A DNA stretch of 49,311 bases from Sorangiineae bacterium NIC37A_2 (lineage in GTDB: Bacteria > Myxococcota_A > Polyangia > Polyangiales > Polyangiaceae), in contig NASX01000012.1 in assembly GCA_002085155.1 (NCBI GenBank), positions 20,894 through 70,204 on the forward strand, given 5' to 3'. Every line of letters starts with the position of its first letter. Position 1 is the stretch's first letter. The notes below the pieces were generated by a model, which had not been told where the DNA came from, did not search any database, and worked only from the letters and a program-made list of their open reading frames with translations. The translations under genes and the position numbers were made by a program. This document shows, piece after piece, positions 9,501 to 16,501 of this stretch.

Positions 9501-11937
9501 TCTCTACCTAGAGCTCAAGGAACCCGAGCAGCTCGTCAGTGTGCTCGAACGGCGCCTCGCGCTCGCGGTCGATCCGGGTGAGCAAGCGAAGCTCTTGGTG
9601 CGCATCGGCTCCCTTGAGCTGTCGGAGCTCAAGCGTCCCGAAGCCGCTCTCGCGGCCGTCAAGCGCGCCTTGGAATACGATGTCACAAGCGAAGAGGCGG
9701 TCGGTCTCCTCAAAGAGCTCATCGATCGGGACGAGCTGTTCGACGAGGTGTTCGACGTGCTCGAGGAGACCTATCGAACGAGGCGTCAGGGCGCGGCCCT
9801 CGCTGACCTGCACCGTCTGCGACTCGGTCGCGCAGAGGACACCGCGGCACGTATCGATGGACGTCGCGCTCTTGCGCACGTGCTCGAGGACGAATGCCAA
9901 GATCCTCGCGCTGCCCAGGACATCCTGGCTGAAGGTGTGCTCGAGGATCCGACGAACCTCGGGCTGGTCGACGAAGTCGAGCGACTCTTGCCCCTCACCG
10001 GCGCCTACCAGGCAGGCGCTGAGATCTTGGTGCGCGCGAGTGAGCTCAAGAGCGCAGCAGATTCGGCCAGCGAGCTTTGCCTCCGGGCGGCCGAGTGGTT
10101 CGAGCGGGGCGGCGATCTCGAGCGTCAGCTCGGAGCATTGCGCTCGGCGGCCGCGTTGGCTCCGGAGAGTGACGAGATCTTGGCGCGGATTGAGGCTCTG
10201 GAAGAGCAGCTTGGTCAGGAGCAGGCCCTGCTCGGGACCCTCGACAAACGCGCCGCTCTTGCCCTCGATGATCACGAGCGGATCGAGTTCTTGCGCAAGC
10301 GCGCGGGGCTCGCGGAGAAGCTCGGCCAGGCGAAGGAAGCAGAGGTCTCGCTGCGCGCGATCCTGGAGCTCGCTTACCAGGATGTCGGAGCCCTGTCGGC
10401 CCTGACCGAGCTTCGCCGAGCGGCAGGCGATCACGAAGAGGAGTTCGTCCTGCTCCTCCGGCGGGCCGAGGCCGAGCCGGACGCTTCGATGGCTTGGGCG
10501 CTCCGACGCGAAGCGGCGGAGCTCGCTCGAGATCGCCTGGGCAAAGCGGAGGAGGCTGCGCGCCTGTTCGAGGGCCTCGTCGAAGAGAGCTCTGACGACG
10601 AGTCCGTGGTAGACGATCTCCTGAAAGCCTACGAACTCGCGGGAGAGTGGGATAACTGGGTATCCGCCGTCGAGCGTCGCTTGGATCGGACGAGCGACGA
10701 GCGGAGGCGTGCGGCGCTCCGCCTGGAGCTGGCTCGGGTCCACCTCTCGCGTCGCAACGATCCGGCTACGGCGGCTGAGCTGCTCGAGAGTGTCCTCGAG
10801 TTTGACCAGCGCTTCGAGGGCGCAAGCGCTGAGCTTGTCGCGATCTACGAAAAGGCCGGAGAGCATGAGCGGCTGAGCGACCTCTTGGCTCGCGAGGTCG
10901 GCAGAGCTCTCGAAGACGGTCAGACCCCGGAGGCCGCGAGCCTTGGCCGTCGGCGTGCGGCCCTTGTGGAGACCGAGCTCGAGGATCTGCCGCTCGCTCG
11001 CAGCATCTGGCGCGAGATCAAGGCCATCGATCCGGGCCCCGAGGTATACTCGGCGCTGGTCCGTCTGGACCTTGCGCTCGGCGAGCGTGAGAGCGCGGCG
11101 GTGGAGCTCGAAGAGTGGGCTGGGTCGCTGAGCGGCCGAGAGCAAGCGGAGAAGCGCCGGGAGCTCGCGGCGCTTTACCGTGAACTCGGCCAGTCGGACG
11201 CGATGCTCAGGAACCTCGAGTCGGCGCTCGCGCTCGATCCGAGTGACCGGCAGCTGCGCGCGGAGCTCAAGCAGAGCTACGACGCTCTCGACCGCGTCGC
11301 CGACGTGGCGCGCATGACCGCGGAAGAAGCCGATCTCGAGACCAAGCCAGCGGATCGGGTCCGTTTGCTCCGAGAGGCAGCGGCTTTGCTCCGGCAGCGC
11401 ACAGGTGATCTGGCCGGTGCGGCGACGATGCTCGAAAGAGCGGTCGAGCACGCCGGGGACGACAGAGCGCTGCTCCTTGAGTTGTGCGATCTTTATACCG
11501 AGTCCGGCCGTGGCCACGACGCGGTCCAGGTTCTCACGCGCATCGTCGACAGCTACGGGGGCAAGCGCGTCAAAGAGCTGGCCGACGTGCATCGTCGCCT
11601 CGCCAAGGCTCTAGTCGCGCTCGGGGAGCCGGCCCGAGCTATCGAGGAGCTGGACAAGGCTTTCCGCATCGAACCGGGCAATGTCGGCGTCTTGCACCAG
11701 CTCGGAGAGCTGGCCATCCAGAGCGGCGACGCCAAGAAGGCTCAGCAGATGTATCGCGCCCTCCTCTTGCAGAAGCTCGAGGCAGGTTCACCCATCACCA
11801 AAGCTGAGGTGTTCGTGCGGCTCGGCCAGACCCACGTCATGCTCGGTGAGAACCCGAAGGCGAAGCAGATGTTCGAGCGCGCCCTGCAGGCGGATCCGAA
11901 CCTCGAACTCGCTAAGGCCGAACTTCAGAAATTGTGA
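520..11937 (+). CDS. giant tetratricopeptide-repeat protein, 3805 residues
   Basis: One uninterrupted frame of 3805 codons starts at an ATG preceded by GAGG with a seven-base spacer. Almost the whole protein is helical TPR/HAT-like repeat. Loop motifs of the type LELDPT, DLDPTRTD, ALDPSDRQ or IEPGNVG recur, and helices carry the A--AY--L and W-ELV--YE patterns. Between residues ~2200 and ~2900 and again ~3140-3790, the loop motifs come every ~70-75 residues, so the unit looks like a pair of TPRs. A Pro/Ala/Lys-rich linker with a KKRRGKGKSKAK cluster at about residues 887-965 interrupts the array. There is no signal peptide, membrane segment or catalytic domain, so a cytoplasmic scaffold is the best inference. 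The partner is unknown. The stop codon is one base from the next start. Confidence 0.93.
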   Translation: MDAHTVRTALGALQGNPDSNEAWDSLKGALSSTEGDLSPSEADELLRWAAARHRLRGDARVAYELLELSAGLGLTPEALAALRKEQVAILVSELLEAQKAFELSEKAVLEAPGDAELERLRDELFDRVHNWKANAEGYMVEADSAPDDAYQSAMLMRAAEAEVCFSEEPSLLRVEENLERAIRLDSANLLAARLLEAVYRKSARYDEVVRVLERISERSPDRGARLEAFVRLAHVFATKLSDPERAAAAYDRVLELDPTQSDATAYASDYYSNHERWDELVRVYERPLRGRQPDPSFLGEMLQVALLHWRKRNSPADAEPWFDLIRRTDPTHEIMLGFYREYKAGLSDEAGLVHILQAAQRALPPGDERSAALAEEIARLTLSQAGAHKAIEEFKAALRADPNNQGVRDELKKLYKQTQGHNALVELLRQELERTDADDYQKRLTILREIATVYREYIKSDTALVGVLNQIVQLDGKLDEHDVGEVRELVHLHEKLGRPRELLVSKKLLAEIVPDREEKKALYRSMGRAWLDQFSQVQHAIEAYAALHELDPLDTEAIERLDELYRKRRSWKELYELYREQLGRKEGLQRVPLLKELAQLSAERLGNIEEALELYGQILDLDPTRTDALQRMEKYAERSKNLRSLADVLERQARILPEDETRVPVLTKLGGVYEQLEEPELAVQTWQRVLAAQPGNVRAMRVLRDTFLKGNRFDELEQLFMSQGDAETLAEVLSTAADRATDPEVRLDLSNRAARVYEQSLGQSARAVRSYERILSIRPGDSFAIERLLSIYEQEEKWARIPPLLEALSDLRPEPEEKLEILMRLVRVLGGQLGDRKGAAQAARRAFEVLPTDPRALDLLDDACRTLGNWDELVQAFSHRIATLSRATAPAAPAAVATSEVPPPEEPSRPSETGQKPAKKRRGKGKSKAKAEPTPSVPPADEVKPAEESKSVAPAPLDEASAQARRELVLRLARVQGEELGQVGGALDALRRLASDFPGDDELMTLFEGLLRRERRPNDERWLYAHRASVTSPAGPAYAAWAAFEESQGEIDKALELYEQASKDEENVPALEAVVRLALLQGQPERAAKALERLTECLEGERQAQKEAALASLYASALGRPVDALERAERARALGAERGQVILVLKRLVEEPVVRAEAARILSELYEAGGDARQEADAVRAMLSEAGPGTPERAEVYDRLISIYEHKLHEPSGALNVTLDALREMPEREALWDQATALSERAGRPTDLLDALREAVRRDLPTDVAIDLARRAAAVCEEVLQDPAGAVPFYEKILALLPEDDVAWPRLREILTAGERWNELEDLCVREAQRTPDPLRKIELRSEVALLAEDILGDAGRAVSYHKEILELDENYKPSLESLDRLLGRLGKKQELAALLERRISIADSSEEPALRVRAARLAVELHEPERAIEHVEQVLTVNPADYEARDVAETLLQIGKVKLRAASLLEATYEARDEVRDLVRVLGVRAEALRPASPSESTPEIEVERRDLLRRIATLRDDRLHDDAGSFDVFAELVPLDPEDFDLRSRLIDAGRRLGRSEQVVEVLGQAAEAASSAELKGQILTEAAHVQEQILADVPGAMQTYQRIVAIDGADTDLILSAYRAMEKHLVLDSRYEALAENLKAQVALESDSVVRAELYGRLAHLYAETLNEPQAATLAWEGRLEDMPDDPASLIALSELYDQAGRYEDLASILLRRREAALQDRERQALTARLAEVQEVKLGQLERAIESYQTLLDEAGPSPEVLSALARLFQKTARYGDLGDILSKQAEVLPDQTAQLAALYALGQLRSTELGDTSGAVDAHRQALVIDMNYGPSREALLALLDGPDEPTRLEVAEILQPIFEAEGNYEGQLRLAEVQASASDDPQYRAERLKRAFEICEDLLGDKERAFKLALSGLSSALESSELDSYLKTIDRLALVTDRRAEQAAALSQIVKDIFDGDLQLETYHRIGAIYRDDLGDLPRAIAAYQSALEANPDDPASLEALDHLLLELGKNEELVDILDRRRALALSDEEQKELLYRKARLLAGALNQPDKAIEAFESLVDIALEPEAVSALSSLYTSEERFDDLAALIERQVEQAGPQAAPHHVELARVLIDRKSDLDRGLDELDNALIKDPSQSSAIQLLEEMADRDIEPMYKARIGSILERVYLARTDYDKLLRALSLQLTASDAPTDRREFATRMAQIYEEQKEDYASALKMNAMVLALDPEDELTVSEMERLARVLGSPLELASLFRAQVVTTGVDGEASARLARRAGQIYLEQGDPAQAIPLFRQAFEVIPEDHELFIWLDRAYESAGTIEDRIALYRAALEQRYEPQERVGLFSRIADLAEKAGDEPQAIEALSEILALDEEHEPAFRALERLYRKRSEWQELVTLYERWLEAVPGPRSRAERLSLAHVLERELKDSERALDQLEVIVQEEPSEALALAEIEAFRARPELRARVVEILVPIYETTDNWQGLLRLLEDRLELAHDESEKASLYAEAALLTEQRAGDLGLSMDLFARALTLAPERDELREELERLAARTEDWAKLAETYRELLETRPDLDHRSDVVARLAFLLDKKLDDPRAALVLYLERLEADPTDFDSISVVIRLSTLLGDWVALEKGLSYKAEVTYEPAARRSILLELGELRHLSLEDSARAMEAYERALAEDERDAEILDRLIELYQGGEDPNRLVELYLLRADADGTEPDEAYSFLLSAADLFEQRLEERDRAIECLTRALVVRPLDPTATAELARLYEKEERFSDLLDLLKESVGAAETEEARAEIRHRIARVLIDKLSAPEEALETWAAILATNPADERAREGIFALAEGEEHFQVPAAEILVPALTAISAKADLVRALRYRLSAEEDSLTRLGTLGQIANLEVELGHLDAALLALLQGLRGEPSAFEVHDEARALSRKISKPELYAQALAEMIEEETDPSVQRVLCIRAAEVQKQDIGDVKAAAAAYELACERVGDDEELLVALDGLYLELKEPEQLVSVLERRLALAVDPGEQAKLLVRIGSLELSELKRPEAALAAVKRALEYDVTSEEAVGLLKELIDRDELFDEVFDVLEETYRTRRQGAALADLHRLRLGRAEDTAARIDGRRALAHVLEDECQDPRAAQDILAEGVLEDPTNLGLVDEVERLLPLTGAYQAGAEILVRASELKSAADSASELCLRAAEWFERGGDLERQLGALRSAAALAPESDEILARIEALEEQLGQEQALLGTLDKRAALALDDHERIEFLRKRAGLAEKLGQAKEAEVSLRAILELAYQDVGALSALTELRRAAGDHEEEFVLLLRRAEAEPDASMAWALRREAAELARDRLGKAEEAARLFEGLVEESSDDESVVDDLLKAYELAGEWDNWVSAVERRLDRTSDERRRAALRLELARVHLSRRNDPATAAELLESVLEFDQRFEGASAELVAIYEKAGEHERLSDLLAREVGRALEDGQTPEAASLGRRRAALVETELEDLPLARSIWREIKAIDPGPEVYSALVRLDLALGERESAAVELEEWAGSLSGREQAEKRRELAALYRELGQSDAMLRNLESALALDPSDRQLRAELKQSYDALDRVADVARMTAEEADLETKPADRVRLLREAAALLRQRTGDLAGAATMLERAVEHAGDDRALLLELCDLYTESGRGHDAVQVLTRIVDSYGGKRVKELADVHRRLAKALVALGEPARAIEELDKAFRIEPGNVGVLHQLGELAIQSGDAKKAQQMYRALLLQKLEAGSPITKAEVFVRLGQTHVMLGENPKAKQMFERALQADPNLELAKAELQKL

Positions 11938-11938
11938 G

Positions 11939-12835
11939 ATGACCATGAGCCAGCGCGTTGAAGTCTGGATCGACGCTCTTCGCGCTACGGGCTCGCCTGT
12001 CGTCAGCGTTTTCGACCGGGGTCTCCTTTATGGAGACTCCGTTTTCGAAACGCTCCGCACCTACGGCGGGCGTATCTTCGAGCTTGAGGCGCACCTCGAG
12101 CGTTTGAAGAGCTCGGCGGAGCTCGTGGGGATTCCGTGGCTCCCGGAGTTCGAGAACCTTGGGCCCGAGACGAGGGCACAAGTGGAGAGCGCCGGCTTTC
12201 CAGAAGCCTACGTGCGCCTCATGGTCACCCGCGGGGAAGGGCCGCTGGGGCTCCTACCAGATCCCGCGCTCCGCCCGCGGCGCATCACCTTGATCAGCGA
12301 GCTCTCCCTCCCGGGCGAGGAGTTCTACGAGCGAGGCGCGAAGGTGAGCTCCTTTGTCGCTGAGCCGCGGTTCGGCCTGAAGGAGCTGGCAGGTGCTAAA
12401 ATGGGCAACTACGTCCTTGGGATCCGGGCGCTCCGAGCGGCGCGCCAGCAGGGGGCAGATGAGGCGATTTTCGTCGATCCAAATGGGGTGGTGAGTGAGG
12501 GGGCCACCTCGAATGTCTTCTTCGTGCGCGGCAGGACGCTCCTGACGCCTCCAGAGGAAGGGATCCTCGCGGGCATCACTCGCGCGGTTGTCCTGGACCT
12601 AGCGGAGCGAGCGGGCCTCGAGGTCCGCTGGGAAGCTCCGAACATCGATGAGCTCGGAGCGGCCGACGAGGTCTTCCTCACCTCGAGCCTGCGGGGGATC
12701 GTGCCGGTCGTGGAGGTCGATGGACGGACTGTGAGTTCGGGAGTGCCAGGGCAATGGACCCGGAAGCTGCGGGTTTTGCTGGAAGAGCGCGCTCTTCAGA
12801 GAAGCTTGAACGGAACAAGAGCACGAGACCTGTGA
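11939..12835 (+). CDS. class IV PLP aminotransferase (BCAT / aminodeoxychorismate lyase type)
   Basis: The 298-residue protein has the fold-type IV PLP signature. The candidate Schiff-base Lys is K154 in GAKMGNYVLG. It is followed by the GADEAIFVD segment, the E187 block (VSEGATSNVFF) and the cofactor-binding segment GILAGITRAVV. Such enzymes include branched-chain aminotransferase, D-amino-acid transaminase and 4-amino-4-deoxychorismate lyase, and sequence inspection alone does not separate these. Length fits all three. The start is the ATG one base after the TPR gene stop; a second ATG lies two codons later. The frame is also open upstream, but that part is a shadow of the TPR gene. Tight spacing implies co-transcription with the giant gene. 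Its last 158 bases are antisense to the transporter gene. Confidence 0.88.
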   Translation: MTMSQRVEVWIDALRATGSPVVSVFDRGLLYGDSVFETLRTYGGRIFELEAHLERLKSSAELVGIPWLPEFENLGPETRAQVESAGFPEAYVRLMVTRGEGPLGLLPDPALRPRRITLISELSLPGEEFYERGAKVSSFVAEPRFGLKELAGAKMGNYVLGIRALRAARQQGADEAIFVDPNGVVSEGATSNVFFVRGRTLLTPPEEGILAGITRAVVLDLAERAGLEVRWEAPNIDELGAADEVFLTSSLRGIVPVVEVDGRTVSSGVPGQWTRKLRVLLEERALQRSLNGTRARDL

Positions 12836-13556
12836 CCCACATGAGCGCGATGGTCGCCCGCATGATGAGGCGCCGTCCGCCCCGGAGCGCAAGCCGCACT
12901 CCGACCAGGGCTCCGAGCACGGTGCCGATCGCGAGCATGAGACCTCGCCGCACGTCGAGTTGGCCCGACTGAGCGAACACGAAAAGAGAGGGAATCGTGA
13001 AGGCGAGCACCAGCGGCAACTTTACGCCGTTGGCTTTCACTGGATCGGTCTCGAAGAAGCTGACCGCCACGACCACGATCCAGAGTCCGACGCCGGCCTG
13101 AAGAAATCCGCCGTAGGTACCGACGAGCAGAAGCGCCGGCAGCTTGAAGATCCGAAGGAGCCGGGGGGAGAGTCTTTTCGGGGCTTTTTCGCCGACTCCT
13201 CGCAGCAAGACAGCGCCCATGACGAGGAACAGGAGCCCGAACACGCGCTCCAGGCTCTTGGGATCGAGCTGGGTGGCGAGGTAAGCGCCGAGCAGAGCTC
13301 CGATCGCGAGCGGAGGAAACATTGCTCCGAACAGTCTTCGATCGAGCGGCGCGCGGCGGAGGTAGCTCGTTGTTGCGACCAAAGCTTGCAGGACCACGGC
13401 GATCCGATTCGTCCCGTTCGCGAGCCCGAGCGGCAACCCTGTCGCCATGAGCAGCGGCAGGATCAAAAACGAGCCCCCGCCTGCCAGCACGTTGATGACC
13501 CCCGCAACAAAACCTGCGGGGATGAGGAGCCACTCCCAAAACGTCGGGAAAGCCAC
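12678..13556 (-). CDS. TSUP (TauE/SafE) family membrane transporter
   Basis: This 292-residue polytopic protein starts MAFPTFWEWLLIPAGF and shows the family's glycine-rich first repeat (VINVLAGGGSFLILPLL), followed by about seven further hydrophobic segments. TSUP proteins export or take up sulfur-containing organic anions such as sulfite, sulfoacetate or taurine derivatives; the substrate here cannot be read from sequence. The last helix ends near residue 248. The remaining ~45 residues are polar and Pro/Ser/Arg-rich and are encoded antisense to the aminotransferase gene. Family members usually stop near the last helix, so this tail may be a passive read-on to the next stop. The gene lies 5 bases after recR and probably belongs to the dnaX-recR operon. 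Confidence 0.88.
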   Translation of the reverse strand: MAFPTFWEWLLIPAGFVAGVINVLAGGGSFLILPLLMATGLPLGLANGTNRIAVVLQALVATTSYLRRAPLDRRLFGAMFPPLAIGALLGAYLATQLDPKSLERVFGLLFLVMGAVLLRGVGEKAPKRLSPRLLRIFKLPALLLVGTYGGFLQAGVGLWIVVVAVSFFETDPVKANGVKLPLVLAFTIPSLFVFAQSGQLDVRRGLMLAIGTVLGALVGVRLALRGGRRLIMRATIALMWVTGLVLLFRSSFSEERALPAKPAASGSIALALPNSQSVHRPPRPARSPAGSR

Positions 13557-13561
13557 TCGAG

Positions 13562-14167
13562 TTAGAAGGTCCTCCGGCCCTCGATCGCGCGACCCAGGGT
13601 GATCTGATCTGAGAACTCGAGGTCTCCGCCGTGGGGCACACCGCTCGCGATGCGGCTCACCCGTACGTTCCGCTCGGCGAGCTCGCGGGCCAAAAACAGC
13701 GCCGTCGCCTCGCCATCGACGCTCGGAGGAGTCGCCAAGATGACCTCTTCGACGCCGAGGGCTTCGACTCGAGTGATGAGCTCGGCGGTGGGTAGGTGTT
13801 CGGCGCGGACTCCGTCGAGGGGCGAGAGCAGTCGACCCAAAACGAAATAGCGGCCGCGCATGGCGCCGCTGCGCTCGATCGCGAGCAGGTCTTGAATCCG
13901 TCCGACGACGCAGAGCAGTTTGTTATTGCGACGGGGATCTAGGCAGATCGTACATTCCGGCGGTCGTCCTTCGACTCGTTCGGCCAGATTGCCGCATTTG
14001 TGACACCGGCCCACTCCGGTCGGCATCGAGGAAATGGCGGCGCCTAGCTCAAGTGCTAACGCGGGCTCCAGCACGAGCTCAAGGGCGAAGCGTTGCGCCG
14101 TCTTGTCGCCGACACCGGGGAGGCGGGACAGCTGCTCGACGACGCGACGAAAGGATTCGGGCCACAT
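13562..14167 (-). CDS. recR: recombination mediator protein RecR
   Basis: The 201-residue protein has the usual RecR length and layout. A helix-hairpin-helix (RLPGVGDKTAQR) lies near residues 15-27, a Cys4 zinc finger uses C55, C58, C72 and C75, and a Toprim domain spans about 82-175. RecR works with RecF and RecO to load RecA on SSB-coated gaps in recombinational repair. The ATG lies three bases after the dnaX stop, the classical dnaX-recR arrangement, although no ybaB gene intervenes as it does in many bacteria. Confidence 0.97.
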   Translation of the reverse strand: MWPESFRRVVEQLSRLPGVGDKTAQRFALELVLEPALALELGAAISSMPTGVGRCHKCGNLAERVEGRPPECTICLDPRRNNKLLCVVGRIQDLLAIERSGAMRGRYFVLGRLLSPLDGVRAEHLPTAELITRVEALGVEEVILATPPSVDGEATALFLARELAERNVRVSRIASGVPHGGDLEFSDQITLGRAIEGRRTF

Positions 14168-14170
14168 GGT

Positions 14171-16423
14171 TCAGTCTCGGGAGAGGGGGCGGACGAAGGT
14201 GAGCTCACCGTCGAGGATGCGCCGGGCCGCTTCGACCTTCGGGTTGTTGCGAACGGCGCGCATGGCCTGTTCGTAGCGCTCCCGACGGGCCTTTTCTTTC
14301 TGGTCACGGGTCGAGAGCCAGGAAGGGTCAATCTTCTGGGAGACGATCTGGATCTCGACCTCCCGCCCGAGAGCGCTCCGGGCTGCCTCGCGCACAAGCT
14401 CGAGGAAGCTCTTTTCACCGACCTGCTCGGCGAAAAGAAACTCACGGTCGAAGACGAACTTGAGAGAGTTCGACGGCGTCCCGCTCGGCAGGGGGATCAG
14501 CTGATCGAAGAGGGCAGCCGCGTGAGCGTCACGGGCGCGGAGGGCGTCCGAGATGAGGAACTCGTCGCTCGCTTCGCCTTCCCCCAGGTCACTCCAGGGC
14601 TCTTCGCTTTCTGGCAGAGCAGGTTCAGCCGCTCGGGCGGCCGGCGATGCAGGCTCCTCGGAGGCCGCGGCATGGGCAGGCGCGGGAGCAGCGGCGGGCG
14701 CGGGAGCAGCGGCAGGCGCGGGAGCAGCGGCAGGCGCGGGAGCAGCGGCGGGCGCGGGTGAAGGAGCAGACGGCTCGTCTGGGGGGGCCACGACAGGCGC
14801 GCTGAGGGCCGGAGTTTCGGCTCGTGGCGCTTGCTGGGGACTTTGGACTGGGGCGCTGGGGGGCGAGGCAGGAGGCGCAGCTTCGGTGGGGGAAATCTCC
14901 GGAAAAGCGCTCGGCTCGAGGCTCGAGGAGGTGACCGGTACGGAGAGCTCCGGCGCGGGGGCCGCGGAAACCGGCGAGGCGTAGGCGAGGGGCTCGGGGA
15001 CTGTCTCCGGCTGCGGAGGCGCGAGGCGCTCGGGGGAGGCCGGGCTCGCGAGGGGACTCGAGGCGCCCGGCGAGGGAGAGCTTGCGGGGCTCGGAGAGCC
15101 CGGGTCAGGTTCGACGTCGTCGGAGGCGTCGGGCTCTTTCCGCCGGGGCGTCGCCGTAGCTGCGGGAGACTCACTGCGCTGAGCGGTCTCTCGCGCTGGG
15201 GCGCGCATGGGCGGCGCGTTGCGCCTCGGTTCACCTGTGCGAGGCGCGGGCGCTGCGCCCGTGAGACGGCGCTCGAGATGCCCGAGTCGGTGCAAGAGCT
15301 CATCGACCGAGAGAAGGTCCGGCCGGAGCGCGAGTCGCACACACTGCATTTCGAGGCCGGCGCGAGGGTCACTGGACCGGACGACGTCGTCGAAGTCCTT
15401 CGAGAAGGCTTGGTGGAGGCGGACGAGATCGGTCTCGGAGCGAGTAGAGGCGAGCCCTGTGAGGCGCTCGAGAGCGTCCATCGGACGATCGACCAAGGTC
15501 CCATTTGAGCCTGCGACCTTGAGCACCACCAGGTCCCGGAAGAGCGAGAGCAGGTCCCGCGCGACGTGGACGAGATCGTAGCCTTGCTCCGCGAGCTCTC
15601 CGATGTGCTCGAGGGCTTGGGCAGGCTGTTTGTCGAGGATCGCTGTGGCGATCTGCTCGAGGGCGACGGTGCTGGCGACCCCGAGCACCCGGGCCACGTC
15701 TTTTCCGTGCAGCTCTGCGCCCCCGAACGCGATCACCTGGTCGAGCAGGCTCATGGCGTCGCGCATGCTGCCGGCGGCTTGGCGCGCGAGGATCGAAATC
15801 GCCTCTTCGTCCGCTTGGATCGACTCCTGGCTGAGGACGTAGCGCAAGCGGTCCGCGATCACCTTTGCGCCGATCATTTTGAAGTCGAAGCGCTGGACCC
15901 GGCTCAAAATGGTGATGGGGACTTTGTGAACTTCGGTCGTCGCGAAGATGAACTTCACGTGGGCCGGGGGTTCCTCGAGGGTCTTCAGGAACGCGTTCCA
16001 GGCGGCCTGAGAGAGCATGTGGACTTCGTCGACGATGACGATCTTGAAGCGATCGCGGGTCGGCCTGTAGGGGAGCGAGTCCTGGAGCCGGCGCACTTCA
16101 TCGACGCCGTTGTAAGAAGCGCCATCGATTTCCTGGACGTCGAGATCGGTCCCTTTGGCGATTTCGACGCAAGCAGGGCAGGTGAGGCAGGGATCGACGG
16201 TCGGGCCTGTAGCGCTTCCGTCTGGGCCCATGCAGTTGAGCGCCTTGGCGAGGATGCGGGCGCTCGTCGTCTTGCCGACCCCGCGCACCCCGGTGAAGAG
16301 GAACGCGTGTGCGACCCGATTCTGCGCGATAGCGTTGCCGAGCGTCTGCGCGACGTGGTCTTGGCCGACCAGATCGCGAAAGCTCATGGGCCGCCATTTG
16401 CGCGCCAGTACGACGTAGCTCAT
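14171..16423 (-). CDS. dnaX: DNA polymerase III subunit gamma/tau
   Basis: This 750-residue AAA+ clamp-loader ATPase assembles beta clamps and couples polymerase cores at the fork. It shows Walker A (GVRGVGKTT, residues 45-53), a four-Cys zinc site (C64, C79, C82, C85), Walker B (VIVDEVH, 129-135) and the sensor/arginine-finger segment ILSRVQRFDF, where the common SRC reads SRV. Residues ~375-610 form a long Pro/Ala/Ser linker containing a PAPAAA repeat. The C-terminal domain (~610-750) resembles the tau region. No A-rich slippery sequence for a programmed gamma frameshift is visible. The start ATG follows AGGCGGG. It begins the reverse-strand dnaX-recR-transporter unit. Confidence 0.96.
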   Translation of the reverse strand: MSYVVLARKWRPMSFRDLVGQDHVAQTLGNAIAQNRVAHAFLFTGVRGVGKTTSARILAKALNCMGPDGSATGPTVDPCLTCPACVEIAKGTDLDVQEIDGASYNGVDEVRRLQDSLPYRPTRDRFKIVIVDEVHMLSQAAWNAFLKTLEEPPAHVKFIFATTEVHKVPITILSRVQRFDFKMIGAKVIADRLRYVLSQESIQADEEAISILARQAAGSMRDAMSLLDQVIAFGGAELHGKDVARVLGVASTVALEQIATAILDKQPAQALEHIGELAEQGYDLVHVARDLLSLFRDLVVLKVAGSNGTLVDRPMDALERLTGLASTRSETDLVRLHQAFSKDFDDVVRSSDPRAGLEMQCVRLALRPDLLSVDELLHRLGHLERRLTGAAPAPRTGEPRRNAPPMRAPARETAQRSESPAATATPRRKEPDASDDVEPDPGSPSPASSPSPGASSPLASPASPERLAPPQPETVPEPLAYASPVSAAPAPELSVPVTSSSLEPSAFPEISPTEAAPPASPPSAPVQSPQQAPRAETPALSAPVVAPPDEPSAPSPAPAAAPAPAAAPAPAAAPAPAAAPAPAHAAASEEPASPAARAAEPALPESEEPWSDLGEGEASDEFLISDALRARDAHAAALFDQLIPLPSGTPSNSLKFVFDREFLFAEQVGEKSFLELVREAARSALGREVEIQIVSQKIDPSWLSTRDQKEKARRERYEQAMRAVRNNPKVEAARRILDGELTFVRPLSRD
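14680..14751. repeat. 18-bp tandem repeat inside dnaX linker
   Basis: Four head-to-tail copies of an 18-base unit (GCGCGGGAGCAGCGGCGG on the plus strand, with one alternating base) lie here. On the minus strand they encode the hexapeptide PAPAAA of the tau linker. The units differ only at the penultimate base, so the array is nearly homogeneous and is a likely site of slippage length variation. Confidence 0.9.
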
Positions 16424-16501
16424 CTGCCCGCCTGGGCTAGCAGAAAGCCCCCCGGGACTCCATGGTGACGGCCCTGTGGCCGGGGCTCTTTGGGCGTTGT
16501 A

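Noticed and set aside
9508-11592. 694-codon reverse-strand ORF inside the TPR gene
   Set aside because: Same shadow effect as above; no motif, no start context and no spacing to other genes.
14680-14751. Possible CRISPR-like direct repeats
   Set aside because: The units are contiguous with no spacers and encode a low-complexity PAPAAA linker.
14171-16423. Programmed frameshift making the gamma form of DnaX
   Set aside because: No A-rich slippery heptamer was found in the gene, so only the long form is supported.
15566-16468. 300-codon plus-strand ORF opposite dnaX
   Set aside because: Antisense to the conserved AAA+ domain of DnaX; composition of a shadow frame.
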